Of a stretch of DNA of 64,000 bases, positions 54,494-64,000 are shown piece after piece. A program made the position numbers and the translations under genes. Source of the DNA: Palsa-504 sp963818225 (GTDB taxonomy: Bacteria; Actinomycetota; Actinomycetes; Streptosporangiales; Streptosporangiaceae); assembly GCA_963818225.1 (NCBI GenBank), contig CAWFRO010000004.1, forward strand, positions 62,001-126,000, read 5' to 3'. The notes beneath the pieces are model-generated. The model did no database searches, was not told the DNA's origin, and saw nothing but the letters and a program-made list of their open reading frames with translations. How positions within the stretch are numbered: the first letter of the stretch is position 1; each line of letters starts with the position of its first letter.

Positions 54494-54760
54494 CGGCCGC
54501 GGGGCGCAATCGCCGGGGGCGGCGGGATAGACGAGCGGCCGCGCCGAGGTACTCGGCGGCGGCGGGATCGCGGTGCACGACACCGCGGTGCTGGGGGGCG
54601 GGGGGATGGCCGAGCAGTCCAGCGTCGTGCTGGGCGGCGGCGGGATGGCCGAGCACGAGATCGCCGTGGCCGGCGGCGGCGGGATGGCTGAGCAGTCCAT
54701 CGCCGTGCTGGGCGGGGGCGGGATCGCCGAGCACGACACCGCGTTAGCGTCGAACTCCAT
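54470..54760 (-). CDS. Tandem-repeat ORF with Cys/Pro-rich 13-residue units
   Basis: A 96-codon frame: seven leader residues (MEFDANA), five units of 13 residues with consensus DCSAIPPPPSTA, and a tail of about 24 residues with one more Cys. AGGGG lies two bases before the ATG. The units differ mainly at third positions (CCG/CCC, GCG/GCC, ACG/ACC) while residues stay, which suggests translation of this strand; a plus-strand Gly-rich frame is also open and cannot be excluded. It begins 17 bases inside the VOC gene end, on the same strand. No known family; cell-surface peptide, precursor peptide and chance repeat are all possible. Confidence 0.45.
   Translation of the reverse strand: MEFDANAVSCSAIPPPPSTAMDCSAIPPPPATAISCSAIPPPPSTTLDCSAIPPPPSTAVSCTAIPPPPSTSARPLVYPAAPGDCAPRPLGTGAGR
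54545..54739. repeat. 39-base tandem repeat, five units
   Basis: Five contiguous 39-base units (on plus, a GGCGGCGGCGGGAT(G/C) core). The period is a multiple of three. Units show about 75-90 percent identity by eye. Confidence 0.9.
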
Positions 54761-55273
54761 AGCCCCTATGCTGCGCCGCCCCGGCCCCGGCGTCCAGATC
54801 AGACGGCCCGTAGCCGGCGAATTTCGTCAGCCGGCCGTCAGGCACGCCGACAAAGATGCAGAACGGGTGCCCGGCCGGGTCGGCGTAGACCCGCAGTGGC
54901 TCCTGCGGGTCATCCGAGCGGTCCTCGAGCAGCCGGGCGCCGAGCGCGAGCGCCCGCTCATGCTGGATATCGAGGTCGGCCACGGTGGGCACCGTGGTGT
55001 CGAGGTGCAGCTGCTGCGGGACCGGGCCGTCCGGCCAGGTCGCCTCGGGCAGCTGGTCGACCTTCTGGAACGCCAGCGCTGGGCCGCCCGCCGGGCTCCT
55101 GCAGCACCAGCCAGTCGTCTGCCTTCGGGTCTGGCTGGCCGGGAGGCGGGCGGCTCGTCGCCGGGCCGGTAACGCAGGCCGAACAGCAGCCGGTAGAACT
55201 CGGCCAGCCGTCGCGGGTCGGTCGTGTCCAGCGCCGTCTGCCGGATAACCGGGTAGCCATGTTCCAGATCCAT
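54744..55273 (-). CDS. VOC (glyoxalase-like) family protein, frameshifted
   Basis: Starts MDLEHGYPVIRQTALDTTDP with the first VOC module (LAEFYRLLFGLRYRPGDEPP), continues in other frames with DPKADDWLVLQEPGG, and ends with TVADLDIQHERALALGARLL and the DPAGHPFCIFVG strand-turn typical of these proteins. At least two frame changes lie between 54990 and 55150. The family binds metal and includes dioxygenases and resistance proteins; function here is open. Confidence 0.72.
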
Positions 55274-55318
55274 GCCGCCCACCTTAAAACTCCGCCCGCG
55301 GCGCTCCCACCAGGCTGG

Positions 55319-56624
55319 TCAGGAAGCGGTCACCGAGAACGAGCTGACCTGGAAGTTCTCGTCTGCTCCCCCCGTGCTGGAGATCTCGAACCCGTAGCTG
55401 ACCGCGCCCAGCTGGGCTCCGGTTGGCAGCTGACCGTGACTGACCAGCCAGTTCAGCATGCCCAGCACGTCGACGGAGCCGTTCGGCACGTTGCCGTCGG
55501 CGGTCTCCCACCACGACGTGGATCCGCTCGTGCAGAGGTTCCACGGGTGCACCGGGACTCCATTGCTGCCGCCGAAGCTGACGTTCTTCGCGGTCCACGC
55601 CGGCGTCTGGCGGCTGGCTGGGCGCGGGCTGACCTGGCCGGGAACGGCTGGGCCTTGGCCGTCTTCAGCAGGGACGGGAGCTTGTTGAGCTCCTTGGCGT
55701 AGGCGGCCCGGTACTGCTGGACCGCGGCGGTGAGCGCCTGCTGGTTGGCGTTGACGAGCTGCTGCTCGTAGCTGGCCTGGACGGCGAAGTAGATCCCGGC
55801 CAGGTCGGCGGACTGGGTGCAGGTGGCGTCGGTGACGGCCGCCGCGATCTGCGCCTGGTTGGCGGCGGCGCTCACCGTGGCCCCGACGTTGATCTGGCCG
55901 CTTGCCGCCGTACATGGTCTGGATCTCCTCGAAGAACACGTTCTGCGGCTGGCGTGAAGGTGTAGCCGTTCCTGGCCATGCAGGCGGACCAGGCCTGCGT
56001 GGCCTTCTTCACCGCCGGGTCCTTCGCGCACGTCGTTGGCGATGTCGTTGCTCAGCGTCTGGATGCCGGCCAGCGCCCCGTCTGCCGTGGCGTTGGTGAA
56101 GTCCTGCTCGATCGTGGCGCACTTGCCGATCGCGGTCTGCTCCGCCTGGGGGAGGCTGGCCGGGTCGCGGCCAGGCCGCGGGAGCGTCGATGCCCAGGTG
56201 CTCAGCGCGGAGCCGGGCGGAGCCGGAAGCCGTACTGCTGCGCCTCGGCGGCGCCGAGGTATCCCCAGGCCCCCCACGGCTGGCGCGAACGCCAGGTTGG
56301 CCGGTCCGAGGCTGATGCCGAACGGGACGTTGCCGCTGCCGTCGGGTAGCCCGCGGCGGTCAGGCACGCCTGGGCGAGGGCGAAACTCGACTCGCCGGGC
56401 GCCAGCCCGTCGTTGTTGGACTGGCCGAGCGCCGCGTAGGGGGTGAACGCCTCGCGGGACAGCGCCGCCTGGGCCGAGGCGGGCGGCTGCGGCCTGCCCA
56501 CGCTGGGCGTGCTCACGGCCACGTCCGGTCCCTTGGGCGCGCCGGCGGTGCACGCGGCCAGGCCCGCGCAGCAGCAGATCAGCAGACACGAGGCCGGTGC
56601 GGATGCGCATCGATCGTTCCTCAC
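55319..56624 (-). CDS. Lipoprotein next to efflux system, multiply frameshifted
   Basis: Starts with a lipoprotein signal ending LAACTAG. Fragments in successive frames (EAFTPYAALGQSNNDGLAPG, then TAIGKCATIEQDFTNATADG, then ASYEQQLVNANQQALTAAVQ) give a helical exported protein of about 400 residues like those found beside MacB-type transporters. The last 85 residues (WNLCTSGSTSWWETADG, then YGFEISSTGGADENFQVSSF) instead resemble the end of a GH12-type glucanase, so a second, truncated gene may be joined here. At least four frame changes. Confidence 0.5.
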
Positions 56625-56627
56625 TCG

Positions 56628-57901
56628 TCACGCGTGCCGCAGCGCCGCGAGCGGGCTGGTCCGGGCCGCGCGCAGCGCGGGGTAGGCGCCGGCCAGCAGG
56701 CCGACGACGCTGCCGATCAGCGGGGCGGGCAGGGTGTAGGCCGGGTTCAGCACGGCGGTCCAGTCCTTGGCCGCGGCGAAGATCACCACGGTCCCGACGC
56801 CGATGCAGGTGCCGATCAGGCCGCCGAGCGTGCCGAGCGCGGTGCACTCGGCGAGGAACTGGGCGGCGATGTGCCGGGGCCGGGCGCCGACGGCGCGGCG
56901 CAGGCCGATCTCCTCGGTGCGCTCGAGCACGGCGACCAGCGTCGTGTTCGCGATCCCGACCGCGCCGATCAGCAGGCTGATCAGCGCGAGGATCAGGAAC
57001 AGGCCGGCCAGGTCGCCGCTCACCTGGCTCTGCAGGTTCTGCGGGTTGGGCGGGGAGGTCACGACCAGCCGGCTCGGGTCGGCGGGCAGCTCGGCGGCGG
57101 CGAGCTGCCGGGCCACCGCCTGCGCGGCGCCGATCCTGGTCGCGACGACCATCTGGGCCTCGTCCTGGTTCCCGATGCCGGGCTGCGGGTTGCCGAAGTC
57201 GGCCAGGGCCGTGTTCTCCGGGATCAGCATGGCGCTCTCGTTGGTCACCACGCGCTGCGCGGAGCTGTAGATGCCGACGACCGTGTACGCGATGCCGTCG
57301 ACGAACACCGCGGGATGGCTGGCCAGGCGCGCGGGGGAGATGCCGAGCGCGGCCGCCGTGGTGGTGTCGATCATCGCGACGTGCTGGCTGGTGTCGTTCT
57401 CGTACGTGGTCAGCGGCGAGCCCGCGGCCATGCGTCAGCCCCATCGCCTGCACCGCGCCCGGCGAGGCGGCCAGCAGGTTGACCGTCTGGGAGGCGGGGG
57501 CGGACAGCGCGAGCGAGCCGGTGAAGTTCGTGCCCTGCGGGAGGGACGACCGGCCACCAGACGCCCGCGGCGGTCACCCCGTTGATGTGCCCGGCGACCG
57601 CGTCGGCGTCGGCCGGGAAGCCGATGGCGGGGTTGGTGCCGGGCGGGGCGACGTCGTTGGCCGGGCCGTTGTCCTCCACGGTCACCGTGGTGTCCTCCAG
57701 GACGGTGAACTGGTGCGAGATCTGGCCGGCCCCGGTGGCGGTCAGGCCGAGCACGGCCACGAACGCGCCCACGCCGAGGACCGTGCCGAGCATGGTCAGC
57801 GCGGCCCGGCCCGGCCGCTGCACGATCCCCGCGACCGCCTCGGCGGCCGCGTCCCGCGCGGCCAGCCGCGGCCACGGCAGGCCGGTCGCCGGGCCTAGGC
57901 A
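56628..57901 (-). CDS. FtsX/MacB-type ABC permease, frameshifted
   Basis: N-terminal part: GRAALTMLGTVLGVGAFVAV, the first helix of FtsX-like permeases. After frame changes near 57420-57560, the periplasmic core (VFVDGIAYTVVGIYSSAQRV, IPENTALADFG) and the last three helices follow (ISLLIGAVGIANTTLVAVLE, RTEEIGLRRAVGARPRHI). The ERTEEIGLRRAVGA block is diagnostic of MacB-type permeases. It probably exports a peptide, antibiotic or lipid, or works in envelope remodelling. The start is near ATG 57901, overlapping the ATPase stop. Confidence 0.8.
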
Positions 57902-58591
57902 TGACCGGCCTCGAGTACGCTCGGACAGCACCCCGTCGCTGATCGCGACCGCCCGGCCGGCGTGGCGCCGCCACCGCCGCGTCGTGCGTGATCACCACGA
58001 TCGTGAAGCCGGCCGCGTTCAGCTGGTCGAGCAGTTCCATCAGCGCGGCCGCGTTCCGCGAGTCCAGGTTCCCGGTCGGCTCGTCGCACAGCAGCAGGCT
58101 CGGCCGGTTCACCAGCGCCCGCGCGATCGCGACCCGCTGGCACTCCCCGCCGGACAGCGTGGTGGGCAGCGCGTCGAGCCGGTGGCCCAGCCCGACCGCG
58201 TCCAGCGCGTCGGCCGCCGCCCGGACCCGGCCGCCCCGCGGCGTCTGGTTGTACAGCTCGGCGAGCAGCACGTTCTCCAGCGCCGTCCGGTAGGGCAGCA
58301 GGTGGAACGCCTGGAAGACGAACCCGATCCGGCGGCCGCGCAGCGCGGACCGGTCCCGGTCGCTCAGCGCGGACGGTGTCCAGGCCGTCCAGCAGGTAGC
58401 TGCCCTCGGTCGGCGCGTCGAGCAGGCCGAGCAGGTGCAGCAGCGTCGACTTGCCCGAGCCGGACGGCCCGGTCACCGCGACGTAGTCGCCCGCCTCGAT
58501 CACCAGGTCGGCCGGGCGCAGCGCCGGCACCGGCGGCGGGCCGGGGTAGGTGCGGGCCAGCCCGCGCAGCTCGATCACCGGGCGTGGTCAT
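57895..58591 (-). CDS. MacB/LolD-type ABC ATPase, frameshifted
   Basis: Walker A GPSGSGKSTLL, then in another frame the signature LSGGECQRVAIARALVNRP, Walker B LLLCDEPTGNLD and the switch VITHD. The DEPTGNLD sequence is typical of MacB/LolD transporters. ATG 58591 overlaps the adaptor stop (TGATG) but needs one base removed to join IELRGL; GTG 58578 is an alternative. Frame changes also occur near 58280-58380 and 57980. It powers the adjacent permease. Confidence 0.82.
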
Positions 58592-60022
58592 CAGCCGCTC
58601 ACCACCACGCGGTCGCCGGCCGCCGAGCGCACCGCGAGGTCACCGGGGTCACCTGGACGTAGCCGTTCTCGGAGATGCCCGGCGTCACCGGGACCTCGCG
58701 TCTGCTTCCCGTGCGCGCCCACCACGGTGACGGAGCTCGTGCCCGGCCGCCGTGGTGACGATCGCGGCGACCGGCACCGTGAGCACCGGCCCCTCGGTCT
58801 GCCCGGTCTCGACGGTGACCAGGACGTTCTCGCCGTTCAGCGCCGCGGCCAGCGGCTTGGACGGATGCACGGTCAGCGGGATGAACGCCGTCGAGCCCGA
58901 GCTGCCGGAACCCGAGCTCCGGACCCCGAGCTGACGAGCCCGGAGCTGCCCGAGCCCGGAAGACCCGGAGCTGGCGGACCCCGCGGAGCCCGCCGAGCCC
59001 GAGCCGCCCCCGATGGCCACGATCTCCCGGCCGGCGTCACGCGTGGTCGCGCGTCCCCAGGTCCGCGACGGTGCCCGTCGCGTGGATGCCGGTCACCTCG
59101 TCGTAGATCGTCACCTTCAGGCCGGACTTGACCTGGGCGGCGTAGGCCGGCGGCAGCTCGCCGGTCAGCGCCAGCGACCCGCGCGCGGCGAGCTCGAGGA
59201 ACGGCTGGCCGGGCTGCTGGCCGGCCGCGCCGTTCACCGCGACCACCGTCGCCGGCAGCGACGGCAGGAACACCACGTCCGCGGCTGGCACGCCGCCCGA
59301 GGACGGCGGGGTGTAGCCGAGGTGCTCGTAGTACAGGGACACCGCGTACTCGGTGGCCGCGCCGAAGTACCCGGGCGTGTCACCGTCGTCGTAGTAGCCG
59401 AGCGAGGCCAGCGCCTGCTGCAGCTCGGCCACGTCCGGCCCGGTCTCGCCCGGCGTCAGGTCCCGCCAGGCGGGCACCGTGCCGGTCAGCGCGAACAGCG
59501 GCTGGCCGTCGAGCTCGGCGAGCTGCTCGCCGTTGCGGACCGTGTCGCCGGCCGCGACGTCCAGCTTCGAGATGTACACCGCGCGACCCGCTGACGAGCT
59601 GCGCCGCCGGCGCCGCGCCCGATCGACGACGAGCTCGACGACGGGGCGCTCGGCGTACACGTCGTACTCCGTCGCCGGGTACACCACGCCGCGCATCTGC
59701 GACCGACGAGGTGAGGACCTGGGAGACGACCGCGGCCGTGGTCACCGTGGCGGGCGGCGCCGCGGTGTCCGCGGCCAGCTGCTGCGGCGACTTCACGAAC
59801 GAGGCGCCGATCAGCCCGCCCGACGGCCAGCAGGGCCGCCGCGATGCCCACCCCGAGCAGCACGCGCCGCCGCCGGGCGAGCCGTGATCCGCGCACGCCT
59901 GCCGGCGGGCCGCTCTCGTCGGGGCCGCTGTCCGTGGCCGCGGAGCCGAGTTGCGTCACGAGATCCTCCGTTGCCTTCGCGGTGCTCGACCCGGGCACGG
60001 GCAGCCGGGTATAGGCAGTCAC
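58591..60022 (-). CDS. HlyD-like efflux adaptor with peptidoglycan-binding-type domain, frameshifted
   Basis: N-terminal membrane segment (VLLGVGIAAALLAVG), then in other frames the adaptor core with VYISKLDVAAGDTVRNGEQL, a PG_binding_1-like insert (GPDVAELQQALASLGYYDD, then YFGAATEYAVSLYY), SGLKVTIYDEVTGIHATG, and a C-terminal VLTVPVAAIVTTAAG segment. A Ser/Gly-rich linker at about 58900-59010 is of low complexity. Five or more frame changes. It leads the adaptor-ATPase-permease operon and would link permease and cell wall. Confidence 0.72.
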
Positions 60023-60312
60023 CTTCGACGGCGGTTCTGCAGAAGCTGCGCGATCCGCAAGTGAGTTCGTGAAGTGCCTGCCAAGTGATCATGTCGTGTC
60101 AACCCGGACCGGGCCGGCGGCTTTGCCACGACGAAACTCGCACGAAACTCGCATACTCATCGCACGCCACGTTCACCACCAGTGCTGCGATGAGGTGATG
60201 ACATCGGCGGTTGTGGTGTGGTGACGGAGCTGTGGCGACGCGAGTTAAGGCAGACGGGTGAGGGTGTACGGTTGCGATGACGTCGGCCGTGGCTGGGTGT
60301 TAATGGAAGGGA
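60023..60312. promoter_or_regulatory. Divergent promoter region, efflux operon and two-component genes
   Basis: Lies between the leftward adaptor gene and the rightward OmpR-type gene. Lower GC than the flanks at 60060-60250, with a repeated ACGAAACTCGCA motif (60130-60150). No gene seen. Confidence 0.45.
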
Positions 60313-61070
60313 GTGGGTGGGGGTTGGCGGGGCGCGGACGACGGGAGCCTGCTCGTGGTGGACGACGAGCTCTTCCTGCGCGGGGCCGTCGCCGCCTCGC
60401 TGCGCTTCCTCGGCTTCGACGTGGCCGCCGCGGAGAACGGGACGGACGCGCTCCGGCTGGCCCGGGACAGCCCCTTCGACCTGCTCATCCTGGACGTGGT
60501 GCTGCCCGACATCGACGGGTTCGAGATCGTCCGCAGGCTGCGCCGGGACGGGAACCGGGTCCCGGTGATCTTCCTGACCGCCAAGGACACCCAGGACGAC
60601 AAGGTCACCGGGCTCACCATCGGCGGGGACGACTACATGACCAAGCCGTTCGGCCTGGAGGAACTGGCCGCCCGGGTCCGCACCGTGCTGCGCCGCACCC
60701 GCCCGGTCCCGGCCGAACCGGTCCTGACCTTCGCCGACCTCACGCTGGACCAGGACACCTACGAGGTCCGCCGCGGCGGGCGCCTGATCGAGCTGTCGCC
60801 GACCGAGTTCCGGCTGCTGCGCTACTTCATGCTCAACCCGGGCCGGGTGCTCACCCGCGCCCAGCTGCTGGACCACGTGTGGGACTAGACTTCGGCGGAT
60901 CCAGCACGGTGGTGTCCACCTACGTCACCTACCTGCGGCGCAAGCTGGCCGGCGGCGGGCCCGACCTGATCTGGACCCAGCGCGCCGTCGGCTACAGCCT
61001 GCGGCTGCCCCGGCCCGGCGACGAGCGGTATCGCCAGGCGAGCCCGAGGAGGCCAGGCGGGTTCCGATGA
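60313..61070 (+). CDS. OmpR-family response regulator, one frameshift
   Basis: Receiver: SLLVVDDELFLRGAV, phospho-acceptor in LLILDVVLPDIDG, VIFLTAKD and DDYMTKPFG. Winged helix: RGGRLIELSPTEFRLLRYFM, then VLTRAQLLDHVWD. The frame changes at about 60885; restored sequence GGSSTVVSTYVTYLRRKLAG completes the domain. The start is uncertain (GTG 60313 used). ATGA overlap with the kinase gene. It is divergent from the efflux operon and probably regulates it. Confidence 0.87.
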
Positions 61071-62618
61071 GCCATAGCGAGGCTGCCCACCCGGCGGCGC
61101 TGCTCGGCGGCTGCTGCGCGCCCAGCTGCGGCTCAAGGTGATGGCCGGCGTGGTGGTCGTCACGCTGCTCGCGCTGGTGGCGTTCGACGTCGGCGCGGTC
61201 ACCACCATGCGCCGCTACCTGCTCACCCAGACCGACAGCAACCTGCAGGGTGGCGCTGACCCTGACCCTGCCGAGGCTGGCCGCGCCTGCTGGCCTTCAG
61301 CTCGCCGGGCGCCCGGGCGGCACGCGCCAGGACCGCGCGCCGACCCGCGCAGTCCGCTGCCGCCCAGGCGCAGCGTTGCCGGCGCTCCCCGGCGCCTTCG
61401 ACATGACCTTCCTGCCGTTCCACGGCGAGCAGGTGCACGCTGCAGGTAGCCGCGAACGGCGGCCGACCGGCTTCAAGTGGATCCTGTCGCCCACCGCCGC
61501 CAAGGTCGCGGCCGGCCCGGCCCGCACACCCTGATCGGCCCGGACGGGGAGGAACTAGATCCGGGTCCAGTCGCTGCGCGTCACCGGCGGATCCCTGGTC
61601 GCCGGGACCAGCCTGGACCAGGTGTCCAAGACCATCGACAAGGTCGAGCTCGATCGTCACGCTCGGCTCGATCGCGGTGGTGCTGCTCATCGGCCTGGGC
61701 GTCTTCGTCGTGCTGCGCCGCGGCCTGCGCCCGATCGAGGCGATGGCCGGCCAGGCCGACCGGATCACGGCCGGCGACCTCACCGAGCGGGTGACGCCGC
61801 ACAACCCGCGCAGCGAGGTGGGCAGGCTCGGCGCGGCCCTGAACGGCATGCTGGCCCGGATCGAGGCGGGCGTGCGACGAGCGCGAGGCCAGCCAGGAGC
61901 AGATGCGCCGGTTCTTCGCCGACGCCAGCCACGAGCTGCGCACCCCGCTGGCGTCGCTGCGCGCCAACGCCGAGCTCTACCAGCAGGGCGCCCTGCGCAG
62001 CACGGACGAGGTCGACGAGGTGATGGACCGGATCGTGCTGGAGACCCGCCGGATGGGCCGGCTGGTCGACGACATGCTCCGGCTGGCCCGGCTCGGCCAG
62101 CATCCCGGCCGGTCCCGGGAGCCGGTCGACCTGACCGCCGTGGTCACCGGGTGCGCGGAGCGGGCGCGGATCGCCGACCCCGCGCGGACCTGGCGGGTCC
62201 GGATCGCCGACGGCCTGGCCACGGTCGGCGACGAGGAACTGCTGCGCCGCGCCGTCGACAACCTGCTGATGAACGTGCTCGTGCACACCCCTGCCGAGAC
62301 CGTGGGCACGATCACCGCGACCGCCGCCGGCGGCCGCGTCACCATCGAGGTCAGCGACGACGGCCCCGGCGTCCCGCCGGGCAAGCTGCCGCACATCTTC
62401 GAGCGCTTCTACCGGGCCGGAGCACCGCTGCCGGGCTCCGGCCTCGGGCTCGCCATCGCCGCTGAGATCGCTCCGCGCACGGCGGCACCGCGCAGGCCGC
62501 GGCCGTCGACCCGCACGGCCTGCGGATCACGCTGACCGTGCCTGCCCGCAGCCAGCCCGGCCCCGCGCCCGGTAGCCGAGCTGGCCGCCACGTCACTGGC
62601 GGCCCGGGGTTTGCGTAG
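61067..62618 (+). CDS. HAMP sensor histidine kinase, frameshifted
   Basis: First membrane helix VMAGVVVVTLLALVAFDVGA, then a broken extracytoplasmic part, a second helix (VVLLIGLGVFVVLRRGLRP), HAMP (GDLTERVTPHNPRSEVGRLG), the H-box FFADASHELRTPLASLR, and ATPase boxes (DNLLMNVLVHTP, DDGPGVPPG, FERFYRAG, GSGLGLAI). Frame changes near 61120, 61250-61560, 61640, 61880 and 62480; the restored end is HGGTAQAAAVDPHGLRITL and a stop at 62616-62618. Partner of the OmpR-type regulator. Confidence 0.83.
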
Positions 62619-62718
62619 CTACGCGACAGCGGGCATGCTGGGCGGGGTAACGAGGGGGCGGCGGTGGTATCAGGCTGAGCGCCCGGGCGCCGGGCGCCTC
62701 CCACTACGGGGAGCGGAC

Positions 62719-63793
62719 GTGGCCGAGACAGCGGGCCTCATCGAGGCGCATGAGCTGACGAAAAGATTTGGCGACAAGCTGGCCGTGGACCACCTGTCGT
62801 TCACGGTCGAGCCGGGACGGATAACCGGTTTCCTGGGCCCGAACGGCGCAGGCAAGTCGACCACGATGCGGCTCATCGTGGGACTGGACCGGCCCGAAAG
62901 CGGAACGGCGACGATCGGCGGGCTGGCCTATCGGCAACTGGCGCGGCCGCTGGCCACGGTCGGCGCGCTGCTTGAGGCACGGGCTCTGCATCCCGGCCGC
63001 AGTGCCCGCAACCACCTGCTGTTCCTCGCCGAGACGCAGGGTTTCCCGGCGCGCCGTGTCGACGAGGTCCTCGACCTGGTGGGCCTGACCCCCGTGGCCG
63101 GCAAGCGAGCGGGGGGCTTCTCGCTCGGCATGACCCAGCGGCTCGGCATCGCGGCGGCGATGCTCGGCAATCCTCAGGTGCTGCTGCTGGACGAGCCGGT
63201 CAACGGCCTGGACCCGGAGGGCATCCGCTGGGTCCGTACCCTCATGCGGCAGCTGGCCGGCGAAGGCCGCACGATCTTCGTCTCCAGCCACCTGATGAGC
63301 GAGATGGCGGTCACGGCCGACCACCTCATCGTCATCGGCCGGGGCCGGCTGATCGCCAGCTCTTCCATGCAGGAGTTCATCCAGCGCAGTTCGGAGCGGT
63401 CGGTCCTGGTCCGCACGCCCGACCCTGAGCGGCTGGCCGAGCTGATCACCGCCGCGGGCGGCGCCATCGCCAGCGGGGCCGCCGACAGCGGGGCCGGCGA
63501 CAGCGGGGCCGCCGGCGACGAAATCATCGACCACGGGAGCGCCGGCCGCGAGGCCGCCGCCAGCCCGGATGCGGACGACGGCGCGGCCAGCATGATCGTC
63601 ACCGGCCTTCCCGGCCCCGCGGATCGGCGAGCTGGCCGCGTCGGAGTCGGTCGTGCTGTACGAACTGACGCCCCGGCTGGCCTCACTGGAGGAGGCGTTC
63701 ATGGAGCTGACCGCCGACAGCGTGGAGTACGGCGAGAGCACCGCGAGAGCCGCCGGAGCGGCGCCCCGGCCAGCGGGACGGAGCGCGCGATGA
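62719..63793 (+). CDS. ABC-2 exporter ATPase, one frameshift
   Basis: ATPase of the bacitracin/daunorubicin-type exporters: ELTKRFGDKLAVDHLSF, Walker A GPNGAGKSTT, signature FSLGMTQRLGIA, Walker B VLLLDEPVNGLDPEG and SSHLMSEM. A 50-residue insert near residue 255 is Ala/Gly/Asp-rich (GAADSGAGDSGAAG). The frame changes near 63625; restored, VVLYELTPRLASLEEAFMEL and the stop follow. GTG 62719 has GGGGAG five bases upstream. The end overlaps the permease start (ATGA). Confidence 0.86.
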
Positions 63794-64000
63794 CCACCGC
63801 GCAGGCCCCGAGCGCCCCCGCCCCGTCGCTTGACCCCGCGGGCCGTCCTGGCTCGGCTTCGGCCGCCTGCTGCGCTCGGAATGGACGAAGATCCGGTCCG
63901 TCCAGTCCACCGTGTGGTCGCTGCTCATCTTCGTGATCGTGGCGATCGGCTTTTCTACCCTGATCGCGTCGGTCATCGCGCACGACTGGAACACGGCGGG
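63790..64000 (+). CDS. ABC-2 type permease, N-terminal part (cut by window edge)
   Basis: Starts at ATG overlapping the ATPase stop. After a frame change near 63835-63850, it reads LLRSEWTKIRSVQSTVWSLL and IFVIVAIGFSTLIASVIA, the usual start of ABC-2 permeases (cytoplasmic SEWTKIRS then first helix). It continues beyond the window. With the preceding ATPase it forms an exporter of unknown substrate. Confidence 0.78.

Noticed and set aside
54573..55172. Plus-strand Gly-rich repeat protein
   Set aside because: The frame runs far into DNA antisense to the VOC gene without a stop, while the minus frame has compact ends and a ribosome site. Not fully excluded.

Overview
This window is very GC-rich (about 70 percent by eye). 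Coding genes favour G or C at third codon positions, several genes have a TAnnnT box 6 to 8 bases before the start codon (leaderless style), and many families are typical of Actinomycetota: SigK/RskA, GAF-ANTAR, DUF1707, PspC histidine kinases, DUF4331 and long-form RmlA. It looks like a chromosome segment of a soil-type filamentous actinomycete. The order cannot be fixed from sequence alone. No rRNA, tRNA, CRISPR array, intact insertion sequence or phage module was seen.

Region 1 (1-18.5 kb) is an exopolysaccharide locus. It holds a polyprenyl-phosphate sugar transferase cut by the left edge, a Wzx-like flippase, two GT2 glycosyltransferases, a secreted beta-helix protein, a Wzy/ligase-like polymerase, two kinase-less Wzz-like proteins, and the full dTDP-L-rhamnose set (rmlC on plus; rmlA-rmlB-rmlD overlapping on minus). 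A fused GT4/heparinase remnant, alkB, and a lower-GC methyltransferase/pyruvyltransferase pair follow. Together they suggest a rhamnose-containing, Wzx/Wzy-type polymer, perhaps decorated with methyl and pyruvyl groups. Three membrane proteins here carry in-frame tandem peptide repeats in their tails.

Region 2 (18.5-42 kb) is housekeeping and regulatory: FAD oxidoreductase, Mug DNA glycosylase, DUF202 pair, two overlapping transglutaminase-like genes, GAF-ANTAR and STAS regulators, a YbhN-type membrane protein, sigK-rskA, a DUF4331 cluster, acetate kinase plus acylphosphatase, an MFS transporter, a Hanks-type pseudokinase and secreted proteins.

Region 3 (42-50 kb) is accessory in character: a Phd/RelE-type toxin-antitoxin pair, a FAD monooxygenase with divergent MarR regulator, a broken second mug, a broken sigma-like module and an AbiEi-like gene, separated by members of a dispersed intergenic repeat family. 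Region 4 (50-64 kb) holds an SGNH hydrolase, a PspC kinase/LuxR regulator system with PspC and DUF1707 genes, a Cys/Pro repeat ORF, a VOC protein, a MacB-like efflux system with lipoprotein and adaptor, an OmpR/histidine-kinase pair, and the start of an ABC-2 exporter.

More than 30 genes or gene parts are split by one-base frame changes, most densely right of 43 kb, often in G/C runs, and nearly always with clean protein homology resuming in another frame. The simplest reading is uncorrected sequencing indels. For such genes the coordinates give the whole reconstructed span.
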